Positions 50,209 through 59,278 of a stretch of DNA of 64,000 nt are shown here, in pieces (within the stretch, counting starts at the first letter, position 1; each line of letters begins with the position of its first letter). The translations under genes and the position numbers were made by a program. The stretch spans positions 56,416 to 120,415 of the forward strand of contig NZ_LWSK01000005.1 of assembly GCF_001642955.1 (NCBI RefSeq), read 5' to 3'. Origin of the DNA: Rubripirellula obstinata. GTDB lineage: Bacteria; Planctomycetota; Planctomycetia; Pirellulales; Pirellulaceae. The notes under the pieces are model-generated. The model did no database searches. It was given only the letters and a program-made list of their open reading frames with translations, and was not told the DNA's origin.

Positions 50209-51852
50209 CTACTTTTGAAAGATCACGATCGGAGAATTCTTGTCGGATTCAGTGAGTTTGATTTTTGGATTCACTTGCGGCAAAGGTTTTGAAACTGTGT
50301 ACACGCCAATTCCAACGACCACGATCAATGCAATAAAAGCGACAGCAAGTCCAACGCCCAAAAGCAAGGTTTGGTTTCTGTCGCTCCGCAAATCTGTCTT
50401 ACTGGACCGAGCTTTGACAGGATCTGCGGATGCATTGCTGTTGGCGGATGCCTTGTTTGCGGCGCGTGGCTTGTTTGCGGCGGATGTCTTGTTGGCGGCG
50501 CGTGCCTTGTTGGCGGCGTATGCCTTGTTGGCGATTGGGCCTCGGTAGGGCGTTGACGGTTCAGACATCAAGTCTGCAACCGATGGCAAGTCAGCAAAAT
50601 CAAACTCGCCCATTCCTGAATCAGTCGCGTTTGAGCCTTCTTGTCCCAAATCAATTTCACCATCGGACGATAGCGAGGTGTCTTCCAAGGTGGCTTGATA
50701 GATCCCATCATCCAAGTCAGTGTCACTCGCTGGTTTGATCGGATTTGCAATATGATCAGGTTTGCCCGGCGTCCCCGTTCCGAGTCGTTTGAGTTGACCC
50801 AGTAATTCCGTCGTCGATTTGGGGCGATCGCAAGGGCGTTTGGCCATCATCCGTCCGATCAAGATCGATAAAGATTTTGGACAATCTTTGCGGATCTTAC
50901 GAACGTCTGGAATCTCTGCTGTTTGATGGCGAGCCAATCGCTGTTTAACGTTTTCACCCTCAAAGGGTGCGTGACCGGTCAACAGATAAAAGGCAGTGCA
51001 GCCAAGCGAATAGATGTCGGCACTCGCGTCCGCATTCTGGCTGTTCATTGCTTGTTCAGGAGCCACAAAGTCAGCGGTTCCCATCAAACGGCGGTTCGCC
51101 TCTTCACTAAATTCACCCAAACCGACTCGGGCCAATCCCAAGTCACTCACTTTCAAAACACCGTCAGTTCGCAGCAGCAAGTTTGCCGGTTTGATATCCC
51201 GATGAACGATCCCACGTTGATGAGCATGCTCCAGCCCGCTGGTTGCTTGAATCATCAAATCGATCACCTCGGCCGAAGACATCACTCCATCACGAGCGAC
51301 AGCGTGATGCAGATCGATTCCATCGACAAATTCCATCACGATGTAGTAACGGCCACCCGCTTCGGCGAAGTCGTAAGCGCGAACGATATTGGGATGATCA
51401 AGATGGGCGCACGCGCGAGCCTCTTCCTTAAACCGATTCAGCCGACGCGGATCGTTGGTTGCTTCAGGTGGCAAAATTTTCAACGCCATCAAGCGTTTCA
51501 TCACATGGTGTTCGCCAAGATAAACCATGCCCATGCCGCCCTTTCCAATCGGACGCAGCAGCCGATAACTCCCCAGATAAAACCCTTTGCTACGGCCTAG
51601 CAGAAGTTTCTTTGCCTGCCACCGCGTCAGCACGCCCGCACCGATCAAACCGTCGGCCAATATCTTGGGCGAAAAACTGCAGTCGGTCTCCGCCATCAAG
51701 GAAACAACAACTCTCTTCAAGTCGTCGATTTCGACCAAACCGGCATCGATTGCTCGGCGAATAAACGAACGTGTCGTTTCATCAAGCATCGATTTGACAT
51801 TTGCCGTGTTGGGCTTAGTCGATGAGGTTACCGAAACGGTGATGCCAGACAT
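50209..51852 (-). CDS. Membrane Ser/Thr protein kinase
   Basis: 547 residues. N-terminal helical module (about 64-87, LADGLIGAGVLTRWQAKKLLLG) is shared with the propeller protein of the ExbB/ExbD cluster. The kinase domain, ~95-355, has GKGGMG at 103-108, K125, HRDIKPAN with D219, DLG in place of DFG at 237-239, and APEQ. A linker includes a repeated AANK(A/T/P) run, and one membrane helix (LLGVGLAVAFIALIVVVGI) lies near the end. It is a Hanks-type kinase of the planctomycete pattern. The downstream FHA gene begins immediately after its stop. Confidence 0.94.
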   Translation of the reverse strand: MSGITVSVTSSTKPNTANVKSMLDETTRSFIRRAIDAGLVEIDDLKRVVVSLMAETDCSFSPKILADGLIGAGVLTRWQAKKLLLGRSKGFYLGSYRLLRPIGKGGMGMVYLGEHHVMKRLMALKILPPEATNDPRRLNRFKEEARACAHLDHPNIVRAYDFAEAGGRYYIVMEFVDGIDLHHAVARDGVMSSAEVIDLMIQATSGLEHAHQRGIVHRDIKPANLLLRTDGVLKVSDLGLARVGLGEFSEEANRRLMGTADFVAPEQAMNSQNADASADIYSLGCTAFYLLTGHAPFEGENVKQRLARHQTAEIPDVRKIRKDCPKSLSILIGRMMAKRPCDRPKSTTELLGQLKRLGTGTPGKPDHIANPIKPASDTDLDDGIYQATLEDTSLSSDGEIDLGQEGSNATDSGMGEFDFADLPSVADLMSEPSTPYRGPIANKAYAANKARAANKTSAANKPRAANKASANSNASADPVKARSSKTDLRSDRNQTLLLGVGLAVAFIALIVVVGIGVYTVSKPLPQVNPKIKLTESDKNSPIVIFQK

Positions 51853-51993
51853 AGGAAGCTACGGAAATGCCCGAGAATCGAAAACAAAACAACGGCCTTG
51901 ATGCATTGATCGGCTAGCCGATCTAGCACGTGGCTTTTTTTATCACGCGCATAGCATAAGCGTACAAATCGGCATCGGCGGGTTAAGATTTTG

Positions 51994-52785
51994 TTAGGAT
52001 TCGACGACCATTTCTTCATAATCGGCGCGCAACAAAAACAGTCCGTGCGCGGGTGCGGTTTGCCCCGCTAAGTTGCGATCACCGGCACGAATTAATTCGT
52101 CAATCCACTGAACCGGTTCGCGACCTCGGGCAACGTCAACCAAAGAACCAACAATGTTTCGAACCATATTGTACAGAAATCCATCGGCTTCGATTTCAAT
52201 GTCCAGCCGAATCGAATCGCTGGTGGGTGAATCCGGCGGACTCTCTCGCAAAATCAGATCGCAAGCTCGCACGTCGCGCACCGTCGAACTTCGCGCTGCA
52301 CCCGTGGCTTCAAAGCAAGCAAAGTCTTGCTTGCCCACCAACTTTTCCGCGGCCAATTTCATCGCCTCCAAATCCATTTTGTATCCAAGGTGCCAACAAT
52401 AATGATGGCTAAATGGATCGCGGACTCGGCCGAGTAACATTTGGTACCGGTAACGTTTGCTGATGCAATCACGGATCGCGTGAAAGCCCGGTGGAGCATC
52501 AACGACATCGCGAACGACGATCGAATCGGGTAAGAAACGATTGATCGCGCGGCGCAGTTCCTTCGCCGGTTGCGTCCAAGACTCAATCTCAACACCGGCC
52601 ACCTGAGCGATTGCATGAACGCCCGCATCGGTCCGCCCGCTGCCGACCACATTGACGCTCTCGCCAGTGAACTTCCCGATCGCCTTTTGAATCGCAGCCT
52701 GGATCGACGGCCCGTTGGGCTGGATCTGCCACCCAACAAAATCGGTCCCGTCGTAAGCAATCGTCATCTTAAAGGTACGTGTCAT
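51994..52785 (-). CDS. truA: tRNA pseudouridine synthase A
   Basis: 263 residues. Makes pseudouridine at positions 38-40 of tRNA anticodon arms. The catalytic aspartate D53 lies in SGRTDAGVHA; other family motifs are MTIAYDGTDFVGWQ, FHAIRDCISKRYRY, DFACFEATG and the C-terminal FLYNMVRNIVGSLVDVARG. Length is standard. It is transcribed on the minus strand, 141 bases from the kinase gene; a partner promoter is not obvious. Confidence 0.96.
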   Translation of the reverse strand: MTRTFKMTIAYDGTDFVGWQIQPNGPSIQAAIQKAIGKFTGESVNVVGSGRTDAGVHAIAQVAGVEIESWTQPAKELRRAINRFLPDSIVVRDVVDAPPGFHAIRDCISKRYRYQMLLGRVRDPFSHHYCWHLGYKMDLEAMKLAAEKLVGKQDFACFEATGAARSSTVRDVRACDLILRESPPDSPTSDSIRLDIEIEADGFLYNMVRNIVGSLVDVARGREPVQWIDELIRAGDRNLAGQTAPAHGLFLLRADYEEMVVES

Positions 52786-52839
52786 ACCCGCAGTTTAGCG
52801 GCTGGAGATCGGCTTGAATGCGGGTCGCTGCAATCAAGC

Positions 52840-53922
52840 CTACGCGGCCGTCGCCTTCGGAATCTGTTTGCCTTGCAATTGGTAGACGTAACGCAGCACT
52901 TCGGCGACGGCTTGGTATTGCTCAGTCGGGACGATGTCGCCGACCTCGACGGTTTTGTAGAGCACTTGGGCAAGCGGTTTTCGTTCCACCACCGGAACGC
53001 CGTTCTCTAAGGCAACTCGCCTGATTTTCTGTGCCAGCATCCCGGCACCTTTTGCGACCACCGTCGGTGCTGGCATCGTCAGCGGGTCGTACTTGATGGC
53101 GATGGCAAGCTCGGTCGGATTGCTGACGACGACGTCGGCACCGGGAACTTCGCTTTCGGCTCGCTGCATCATCATTTGACGTTGGATTTGACGACGTCGC
53201 TGGGCCATCTGCGGATCGCCTTCGCTTTCCTTCATTTCGTCGCGGATTTCTTGGTCGCTCATCATCATGTCTTGCTCTTGCTTCCACTTTTGAAAAGCAT
53301 ACTCAAGCAGCGCCAAGACAAACAACGCAACTCCGATCCAGACGCTTGTACTAAGCAGCGAAGAAAACAAAACGGTGGCGATCTGCGGAACACTCAAACC
53401 AGCCATGTGCAAAATCTGATCGCTATGATGGACCAACGATGCGTAGGCCACCGCGGCGATGATTGCTACTTTGAAGATTCCGAATCCAAGCTTCATTACT
53501 CCTTGAATCGACAGGATTCGTTTCGCACCCGCCATCGGGCTAATGTTGCTGAGTTTCGGTTCGATCTTTTTGGTCGTGAATAACAGACCCGTTTGCAGAA
53601 CGTTGACCATGATGCCAGCCACGAACATGGCCAATAGCATCGGAACCGCAGTAACGGCCAACCGGGCAGCATTCTGCAGCAGCGTGTTCGCCGCATCGTC
53701 GGCGGACATCGATTCCATCCGCGGCGTCGAAAGTGCCTCCGCCATCGTGCCGGCGATTTTCTCACAGGCCGGTGGCCCAAAGTAATTCAGAGTCGCCAGC
53801 GCCGCCAACAACAACGCGGCTGAAGTCAGGTCTTGGCTCTTGACGACCTGACCATCTTCCCGCGCCTGACGACGCCGTTTTTCGGTTGGTAAATGTTTCT
53901 TGTCGCCACTGCTATCGGACAT
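52840..53922 (-). CDS. flhB: Flagellar export-gate protein FlhB (NPTE variant)
   Basis: 360 residues. Membrane half with about four helices (TSAALLLAALATLNYF; LAVTAVPMLLAMFVAGIM; KLGFGIFKVAIIAAVAY; WIGVALFVLALLEY), the linker MSDQEIRDEMKESEGDPQ, and the cytoplasmic substrate-switch domain. The usual self-cleavage motif NPTH is NPTE here (N268-E271): SNPTELAIAIKYD. Asn and Pro are kept. FlhB sets the switch from rod/hook to filament export. Its start lies six bases after the fliR stop; the order fliP-fliQ-fliR-flhB is the classical export-gate cluster. Confidence 0.95.
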   Translation of the reverse strand: MSDSSGDKKHLPTEKRRRQAREDGQVVKSQDLTSAALLLAALATLNYFGPPACEKIAGTMAEALSTPRMESMSADDAANTLLQNAARLAVTAVPMLLAMFVAGIMVNVLQTGLLFTTKKIEPKLSNISPMAGAKRILSIQGVMKLGFGIFKVAIIAAVAYASLVHHSDQILHMAGLSVPQIATVLFSSLLSTSVWIGVALFVLALLEYAFQKWKQEQDMMMSDQEIRDEMKESEGDPQMAQRRRQIQRQMMMQRAESEVPGADVVVSNPTELAIAIKYDPLTMPAPTVVAKGAGMLAQKIRRVALENGVPVVERKPLAQVLYKTVEVGDIVPTEQYQAVAEVLRYVYQLQGKQIPKATAA

Positions 53923-53928
53923 GGTCGT

Positions 53929-54747
53929 TTACCAAAGCCCTTCGAGTCGTCGCGCCGCTTCGGCTAGTTCTTCTTGAAAAATTAGCCCGCAAGAACCAAT
54001 CGTCAACGACAAGACAATCAACATCGAAAGTGCATTGATGCTAAGCCCGATCGCCAACACATTGATTTGCGGCAGCGTGCGGCTGACCAAACCCGTCACA
54101 ATGTTGCTCAACAGCAATGCCGCAATCACGGGTGCTGCAACGCGGATGCCCGCGACCATCCCGGCCGTCAATTGATCGACCACCAACGTCAACATTTCAC
54201 CACTAAACTCAACATCCCCGGCTGGCAATGCTTTGAAACTATCCAACAACAAACGCATCAGCAGGCGATGCCCACCGACCGCCAACATTACAGTCGTCAC
54301 CAGCAAGCCAACCAGTCGAGCGATCGATGGCATACTGCTGCGAGTCGTAGGGTCGATCGCGTCGCCAAGCTGCATCCCACCGGTACTGGTAATCGCTTCG
54401 CCGCCTAATTGCATGCCGGTAATGATTAACTGAACTGTCGCACCAATCAGCATCCCGATTAGCCCCTCGCGAGCAATGGCGATCGTCAGGTCAATCAAAT
54501 GGTCGATTCGCGGAAGCGATTCCGTTGGCGTCAATGAAGCGACCGATGGCAGCAACAAGAATGTAATCAAGATCGCCAGCAACGACCGCACCCGCATCGG
54601 AACACCGGTGCCAACCGAAGGCATCGCCATCAGCAGTGTGCTCAGTCGCGTTAGGACCAACACACCCAAAACCATGTGATCGCCAAACCACTCACTGGCT
54701 TCCGCGATGTCGATCACGCCGTTACCAAAACTGGCTTCTCCCATCAC
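53929..54747 (-). CDS. fliR: Flagellar export-gate protein FliR
   Basis: 272 residues with multiple membrane helices (MVLGVLVLTRLSTLLMAMP; LLAILITFLLLPSVASL; IVTGLVSRTLPQINVLAIGL). The GLVSRTLPQINV phrase is a strong FliR/SctT mark. It assembles with FliP and FliQ into the export channel. Its start overlaps the fliQ stop by four bases. Confidence 0.95.
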   Translation of the reverse strand: MMGEASFGNGVIDIAEASEWFGDHMVLGVLVLTRLSTLLMAMPSVGTGVPMRVRSLLAILITFLLLPSVASLTPTESLPRIDHLIDLTIAIAREGLIGMLIGATVQLIITGMQLGGEAITSTGGMQLGDAIDPTTRSSMPSIARLVGLLVTTVMLAVGGHRLLMRLLLDSFKALPAGDVEFSGEMLTLVVDQLTAGMVAGIRVAAPVIAALLLSNIVTGLVSRTLPQINVLAIGLSINALSMLIVLSLTIGSCGLIFQEELAEAARRLEGLW

Positions 54748-55007
54748 GGCACCACAGAGTTTTCAAAGATGATGCGAGTGAAATCGAGCATGCGAGTTAG
54801 CAACCAAGGCAAGCATGCAACTAAAACCGCGGCCATGGCCAACAACTTGGGAACAAACGAAACCGTCTGGTCTTGAATCTGCGTCAACGCCTGAATCAAA
54901 CCAACCGCCAACCCCGCAGCCATGCCCACCAACAACATCGGCGAAGCAATCACCACTGCGGTCAGCAGCGTGCTACGGCAAAGATCGATAGCGGTGGATG
55001 GGTCCAT
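54744..55007 (-). CDS. fliQ: Flagellar export-gate protein FliQ
   Basis: 87 residues, two membrane helices in a hairpin. Motifs ASPMLLVGMAAGLAVGLIQALTQIQ (shown in parts: LLVGMAAGLAVGLIQA, TQIQDQTVSFVPK) are diagnostic. It stacks round FliP in the export gate. It overlaps fliR; the 80-base gap to fliP holds an inverted repeat. Confidence 0.95.
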   Translation of the reverse strand: MDPSTAIDLCRSTLLTAVVIASPMLLVGMAAGLAVGLIQALTQIQDQTVSFVPKLLAMAAVLVACLPWLLTRMLDFTRIIFENSVVP

Positions 55008-55024
55008 GAAAGTAGCTTTTAGCA

Positions 55025-55092
55025 GTTAGCGATTAGCTTTTAGCTGGCGGTGCAATGAGCTAATCGCTAATTGCTAACAGCTAATCGCTAAC
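55025..55092. repeat. Inverted repeat (gttagcgattagct) between fliP and fliQ
   Basis: GTTAGCGATTAGCT at the left is exactly complementary to AGCTAATCGCTAAC at the right, and extra GCTAATCGCTAA copies fill the space between. The right arm overlaps the fliP stop codon. It may make a hairpin in the operon message that lowers or separates fliQ translation. Confidence 0.75.
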
Positions 55093-55933
55093 CTATCGTT
55101 CCGAAACTGTCCATCAACATCATGACGACCATTCGCCATCCATCGACTAGGACAAACAACAACAACTTAAACGGCAATGAGATCACCTGAGGCGGCAACA
55201 TCAGCATGCCCATCGAGATCGTGACACTGGCGACCACCAAGTCAACAATTAGGAATGGCAAGTAGATCCGGAAGCCCATCAGGAACGCGATTTTCAGTTC
55301 GCTGAGGATGTACGCGGGCAGCAGCACTCGCATCGGGACTTCTTCAAAGTCACTTGGCAACGCCGCGTTGGGATCCATGTAGGTGTAGAACAAGACGACG
55401 TCGTCTTCGTTGTCCGCCCGGTCAATTTGGTTAGACATGAATTCACGAATCGGAATTGAACCGGCTTCGTAAGCTTCTTCTAGCGTCATCTCAACTTCAG
55501 GATCCGTGTACGGTGCAATCGCATCGTCGTACACGCGAGTCCACACCGGCGTCATCACAAACAACGTCATGAACAACGCGATGCTAGTCATTACTTGGCT
55601 CGGTGGCAGCGACTGCAAGCCGATCGCTTGCCGCAGCAATCCCAGCACAATGATGATCCGAACGTAACACGTCGTCATCAACAAGACCGCCGGTGCGAGG
55701 CTCAACACGGTCAATAGCAGCATGACCTGCAAACTGCTGGCGAGCCCCTCGGGGCTGGTCCATTTTTCGGGTCCGCCAGCGATCTGTTCCAGACCCGACA
55801 TCGGAACCTTCAACGGCGACTTCGACAAAAGTTGCGGAGCGGCGTCAGCAGAATCCGACTGTGCCAATGCAGTCGCCCCATCCATGGCCAAAACCATGAT
55901 CGCAAACAACGCTAGCAAAATAAGTCGAAACAA
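55088..55933 (-). CDS. fliP: Flagellar export-gate protein FliP
   Basis: 281 residues. A cleavable signal peptide (LILLALFAIMVLAMDGATALA) is typical of FliP. Core motifs: LLTVLSLAPAVLLMTTCYVRIIIVLGLLR, IGLQSLPPSQVMTSIALFMTLFVM, PAYILSELKIAFLMGFRIYLPFL and DLVVASVTISMGMLMLPP. A ~50-residue acidic segment separates the helix pairs. It nucleates the export gate. First gene of the fliPQR-flhB unit in this window. Confidence 0.95.
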   Translation of the reverse strand: MFRLILLALFAIMVLAMDGATALAQSDSADAAPQLLSKSPLKVPMSGLEQIAGGPEKWTSPEGLASSLQVMLLLTVLSLAPAVLLMTTCYVRIIIVLGLLRQAIGLQSLPPSQVMTSIALFMTLFVMTPVWTRVYDDAIAPYTDPEVEMTLEEAYEAGSIPIREFMSNQIDRADNEDDVVLFYTYMDPNAALPSDFEEVPMRVLLPAYILSELKIAFLMGFRIYLPFLIVDLVVASVTISMGMLMLPPQVISLPFKLLLFVLVDGWRMVVMMLMDSFGTIG

Positions 55934-56171
55934 AGCATCCGTGCTCCATCGAGAAAGAATTCATGTGCACGGATACTAGAAGAAGCCGTCGATCAGTCGA
56001 AAGAGCGATGTCGGCCAACCAAGGTTGAAACTTGAACGATTTTTTTGAATTGAATGCACCGAAGCACCGTTTCGAGGATATTACGGAGTCTCGGATCCTC
56101 AAGATGCTCCACGGCAAGCCCCCCCGAAATCCCTGAAAAAGAATCCTGGCGGGAAACATGGTTGAAAATTG

Positions 56172-56276
56172 GGCAAAACGATGAGGGGGCAAAACGATGG
56201 TGCGCTGTCAGTTTTTGCCGAATGCTGGGCCGAAAGAAGACCGCGCACCATCGTTTTGCCCCCTCATCGTTTTGCC
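56172..56276. repeat. 34-bp perfect inverted repeat
   Basis: Arms starting GGCAAAACGATGAGGGGGCA match exactly over 34 bases, separated by 37 bases. Each arm itself contains two GCAAAACGATG words. The element fills part of the ~370-base gap between fliP and the DUF420 gene; the rest of the gap (55934-56171) shows no gene. It is another large palindrome of the interspersed type. Confidence 0.9.
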
Positions 56277-56301
56277 AAAAAGTTTAGCGATCAGAAAATC
56301 G

Positions 56302-56772
56302 CTAACCCGGTATGACGGGATAGAGTTGGTAGAGCATCAGGTACACCAGCACGCCAGTGACCGACACGTACATCCAAATCGGATAGGCGTATCGGACTAG
56401 TTTTTTGTGGGCGACGATGCGTCCTTGCCGAGCTAAATAGACGGCTCGGATTGCTAGAAACGGTACTGTGACCGCCAAGATCAAGTGCGAACCGAGGATG
56501 GCGAAATAGGTGTAGGTGGCAGCGAGCGGCGCGGTGTCGCGTGGGAACTTGCGGTTGGGCTCGCCGTAAGCTTGGTACAAGGTGACTTTGTGGAACAGAT
56601 ACAGCAACAAGAACAACGCACTGGTTGCCAGCGCCGCTAGCATCCATTTTTTGTGAACGCGTGCCCTGCCCTGCTTGATGTTGATCAGTCCCAACGCCAG
56701 AAACACCGACGCAATCGCGTTTAATGAAGCGGTCACGTGTGGAAGATTTTCCGCTAAAAACTGCCAACTCAT
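56302..56772 (-). CDS. DUF420 membrane protein (cytochrome oxidase assembly-associated)
   Basis: 156 residues with four to five helices and conserved histidines (NLPHVTASLNAIASVFLALG, RVHKKWMLAALATSALFLL, HLILAVTVPFLAI, VAHKKLVRYAYPIWMYVSVTG). DUF420 proteins are encoded with haem-copper oxidase genes and are thought to take part in their assembly. The start overlaps the SCO1 stop by four bases (ATGA), confirming one operon. Confidence 0.9.
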   Translation of the reverse strand: MSWQFLAENLPHVTASLNAIASVFLALGLINIKQGRARVHKKWMLAALATSALFLLLYLFHKVTLYQAYGEPNRKFPRDTAPLAATYTYFAILGSHLILAVTVPFLAIRAVYLARQGRIVAHKKLVRYAYPIWMYVSVTGVLVYLMLYQLYPVIPG

Positions 56773-57479
56773 GATGCTTCCTTTTCGGACTCGGTAATGC
56801 CGTCGATCATTTCATCGATCATTTGTCTGATTGTATCTTTTAACTTCTTCATCTGTTTCTTTTCAGGCCAATTGTAAAAGCCTTCGATCTCACCTTTTGG
56901 ATCGACGAGCGCGAAACGTTCGGTGTGAAATTGCTTATCGACCGGCTGCCTAAAAATCTCTGCACCGATTCGGCGAATGTAAGTCAGGTCGCCAGTCATG
57001 AAGAGCCACTGTTCTTCATCAGCACCAAACCGAGCGGCGTATTCGCGAAGTTGCTCAGGAGTGTCGTTTTCAGGATCGACGGAAATAGCCACGAACCGAA
57101 CCGGTTGTCCCGCAAACTCTTCCTGCAACTCGCTCAGTTTCTGGTTCTGCTGTACACAAATGCTGGGACACAGACTGAAAAAGAAACTGACCACGTAGGG
57201 TTGGCCCAGAAGTTCTTCGCTACTGACCTTTTCGCCACTTCGTTCGATCAGCTCGAATCGACTAAGCCAAGCCTCATCTTCCGGTGGTCGTGTGATCTGG
57301 GAACTTTCAATCTCGCTGGCGGATTCGGACGGATGCCCCGAATCGGTGAAGACAACGTCACCGGGACCAGGACCATCGAATCCAGATTCGGAGGAATCGG
57401 GCGACCTTATTTGGCGAAAGATCAATCCCAACACGACCCCGACCATCAGGATCCCAGCAACATTCAATAAAGGTTTCAT
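56769..57479 (-). CDS. SCO1/SenC family copper chaperone
   Basis: 236 residues. A membrane anchor (VAGILMVGVVLGLIF) precedes a thioredoxin-fold domain with the copper-binding CxxxC motif in FFFSLCPSICVQQ and the later histidine in KQFHTERFALVDPKG. SCO proteins deliver copper to the CuA site of cytochrome c oxidase. A Ser/Glu-rich spacer lies between anchor and domain. The gene is in the oxidase assembly operon, between DUF420 and an ABC exporter. Confidence 0.93.
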   Translation of the reverse strand: MKPLLNVAGILMVGVVLGLIFRQIRSPDSSESGFDGPGPGDVVFTDSGHPSESASEIESSQITRPPEDEAWLSRFELIERSGEKVSSEELLGQPYVVSFFFSLCPSICVQQNQKLSELQEEFAGQPVRFVAISVDPENDTPEQLREYAARFGADEEQWLFMTGDLTYIRRIGAEIFRQPVDKQFHTERFALVDPKGEIEGFYNWPEKKQMKKLKDTIRQMIDEMIDGITESEKEAS

Positions 57480-57494
57480 GGACTTAGTTCCTAC

Positions 57495-58334
57495 TTAAAC
57501 AATGACGTCAACTTTGCGATTTCCTCGCATCAACCACCATGCGATCGCAGTCGTTACCAAAGCCATCACGCCGGTCACCATCCAACAGATTGCTGGCGAG
57601 GGCGCAAACCCAAGCGATGCAAAATCGATTTGCGGATACAGCAAACGTCGCAGTTCAACCATCGAATAGCTCAGCGGATTCGCTCGCATGATTCCGCCAA
57701 GAATCCATTGTCCGGTGCTAGAGCCTTCGCCAATTTGTGGGATTGGAAAGAACGTTCCCGCCAACAACCACATCGGCATCAGACCCAACATCATGATCGC
57801 GTGGAAACCTTGCGTGCTGTCCATCGGCCAAGCAACGATCATGCCCAGCGAACACATCGCGATCGCCATCAACGCCAGCAGCAACAGCATCGGCAAAAGC
57901 GTCCAACCGATCGACGCGGTGCCAAACAGATATACCAGCAACAAGAACACGACCGCTTGCACCCAGGCGATCGCGGACCCGCCAATCACTTTCCCAAACA
58001 ACACCGGCCAGCGACCCACCGGTGCGACCAATACCGATTGCATGAATCCTTCGCGACGATCTTCGATCACCGAAATGGTCGCAAAGATGGCGGTAAACAA
58101 AACGATCAGTGCAATCGTCCCCGGCAAAAAGAATTGCATGAAATCTAATTCGCCCGCGCCGGAGAACGAACCTTTCAAACCTGCTCCAAACAAAACCCAG
58201 AACAGCAGCGGTTGCAGGATCGCGGCGGTGACCCGGTTGCGTTGGCGAAAGAAACGAATCCATTCGCGGCGAGCCAACATCCATGCGGCAGCGAACCCAT
58301 CGGCGACTGTGAAATCTGTTTTTGATCCGCTCAT
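57495..58334 (-). CDS. ABC-2 type transporter permease
   Basis: 279 residues, six membrane helices of the ABC-2/DrrB type (AILQPLLFWVLFGAG, FLPGTIALIVLFTAIFATISV, VQAVVFLLLVYLFG, LLPMLLLLALMAIAMCSLG). Partner of the ATPase whose stop overlaps its start by four bases. In the context of SCO1 and haem genes it may export a factor for oxidase assembly, but substrate is unknown. Confidence 0.9.
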   Translation of the reverse strand: MSGSKTDFTVADGFAAAWMLARREWIRFFRQRNRVTAAILQPLLFWVLFGAGLKGSFSGAGELDFMQFFLPGTIALIVLFTAIFATISVIEDRREGFMQSVLVAPVGRWPVLFGKVIGGSAIAWVQAVVFLLLVYLFGTASIGWTLLPMLLLLALMAIAMCSLGMIVAWPMDSTQGFHAIMMLGLMPMWLLAGTFFPIPQIGEGSSTGQWILGGIMRANPLSYSMVELRRLLYPQIDFASLGFAPSPAICWMVTGVMALVTTAIAWWLMRGNRKVDVIV

Positions 58335-59266
58335 GGCGACACCTCAATCGCGGCATCAAAACTCTGGCCTGTCTTAGCAACGAACACATCTTCCAAACTT
58401 GGCTTGCCGACCGAAATCGATTCTGCTTGGTCGCCCAATCGGTCCATCAGTTCCGGCAGCAAGGATTTTGGCGACTCGGTGTGCAGGCGAATTTGATGAT
58501 GCAACTCAGTCGGATCCAACCCCATCTCGTCTCGCAAGATCGACAAGACGCTAGCGGTATCACTGGTCGTGATTGTCACGATGGTCTGCCCCATTTCGCC
58601 TCGCAATTGCGCCGGTGATCCCTCGGCGATCTTTTTTCCGTCGGCCAAGATGGCAACTCGGTCTGCTTTATCGGCTTCTTCTAACAAGTGAGTCGTTAAC
58701 ACAACGGCCATGCCGGAATCGGCCAATGAACGAATCGCATTCCACAAACTCAATCGCGCCGACGGGTCCAATCCGGTGCTCGGTTCGTCCAGCAACAGCA
58801 ACGGCGGTTGGTGCAACATGCCCTTGGCCAGTTCGACACGGCGTTTGAGGCCGCCTGAAAGCTTTTCGCAGAGATCGCTCCGACGGTCGGTCAAATCCAG
58901 CATCAACAAAAGTTCGTCGCGACGTTGATCCAGTTCGTCACCCGTCAAACCATACAGTGCCGCTTGGCAGGCGATGTTTTCATCGACCGTCAACTTCTTA
59001 TCCAAGCCGGGTGACTGAAACACGATACCAATGCGGGACCGAACGGCCAGCGGATTCGTCTTTGCGTCAACGTCGTCAATGGTGATCGTTCCCTGTTGGA
59101 TCGGCAGCAGCGTGCAGAGCAAACGAAACAATGTCGTCTTGCCGCTGCCGTTGGGGCCCAGCATGGCGACGACTTCGCCCGCACTGACGTCCAATTCAAC
59201 GCCCGCAAGCGCCGTGTGGTCACCGTAACGGTGATGCAGATCTCGGACCGAGCAAATTTTCGTCAC
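58331..59266 (-). CDS. ABC transporter ATP-binding protein (DrrA type)
   Basis: 311 residues. Walker A GPNGSGKTTL, Q-loop FQSPGLD, signature KLSGGLKRRVELAKGM, Walker B LLLLDEPSTGLD, H-loop TTHLLEEAD. The C-terminal ~90 residues form the DrrA-type extension. It pairs with the ABC-2 permease encoded downstream; begins 12 bases after ctaB. Confidence 0.95.
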   Translation of the reverse strand: MTKICSVRDLHHRYGDHTALAGVELDVSAGEVVAMLGPNGSGKTTLFRLLCTLLPIQQGTITIDDVDAKTNPLAVRSRIGIVFQSPGLDKKLTVDENIACQAALYGLTGDELDQRRDELLLMLDLTDRRSDLCEKLSGGLKRRVELAKGMLHQPPLLLLDEPSTGLDPSARLSLWNAIRSLADSGMAVVLTTHLLEEADKADRVAILADGKKIAEGSPAQLRGEMGQTIVTITTSDTASVLSILRDEMGLDPTELHHQIRLHTESPKSLLPELMDRLGDQAESISVGKPSLEDVFVAKTGQSFDAAIEVSP

Positions 59267-59278
59267 GATGTTTGGCCG

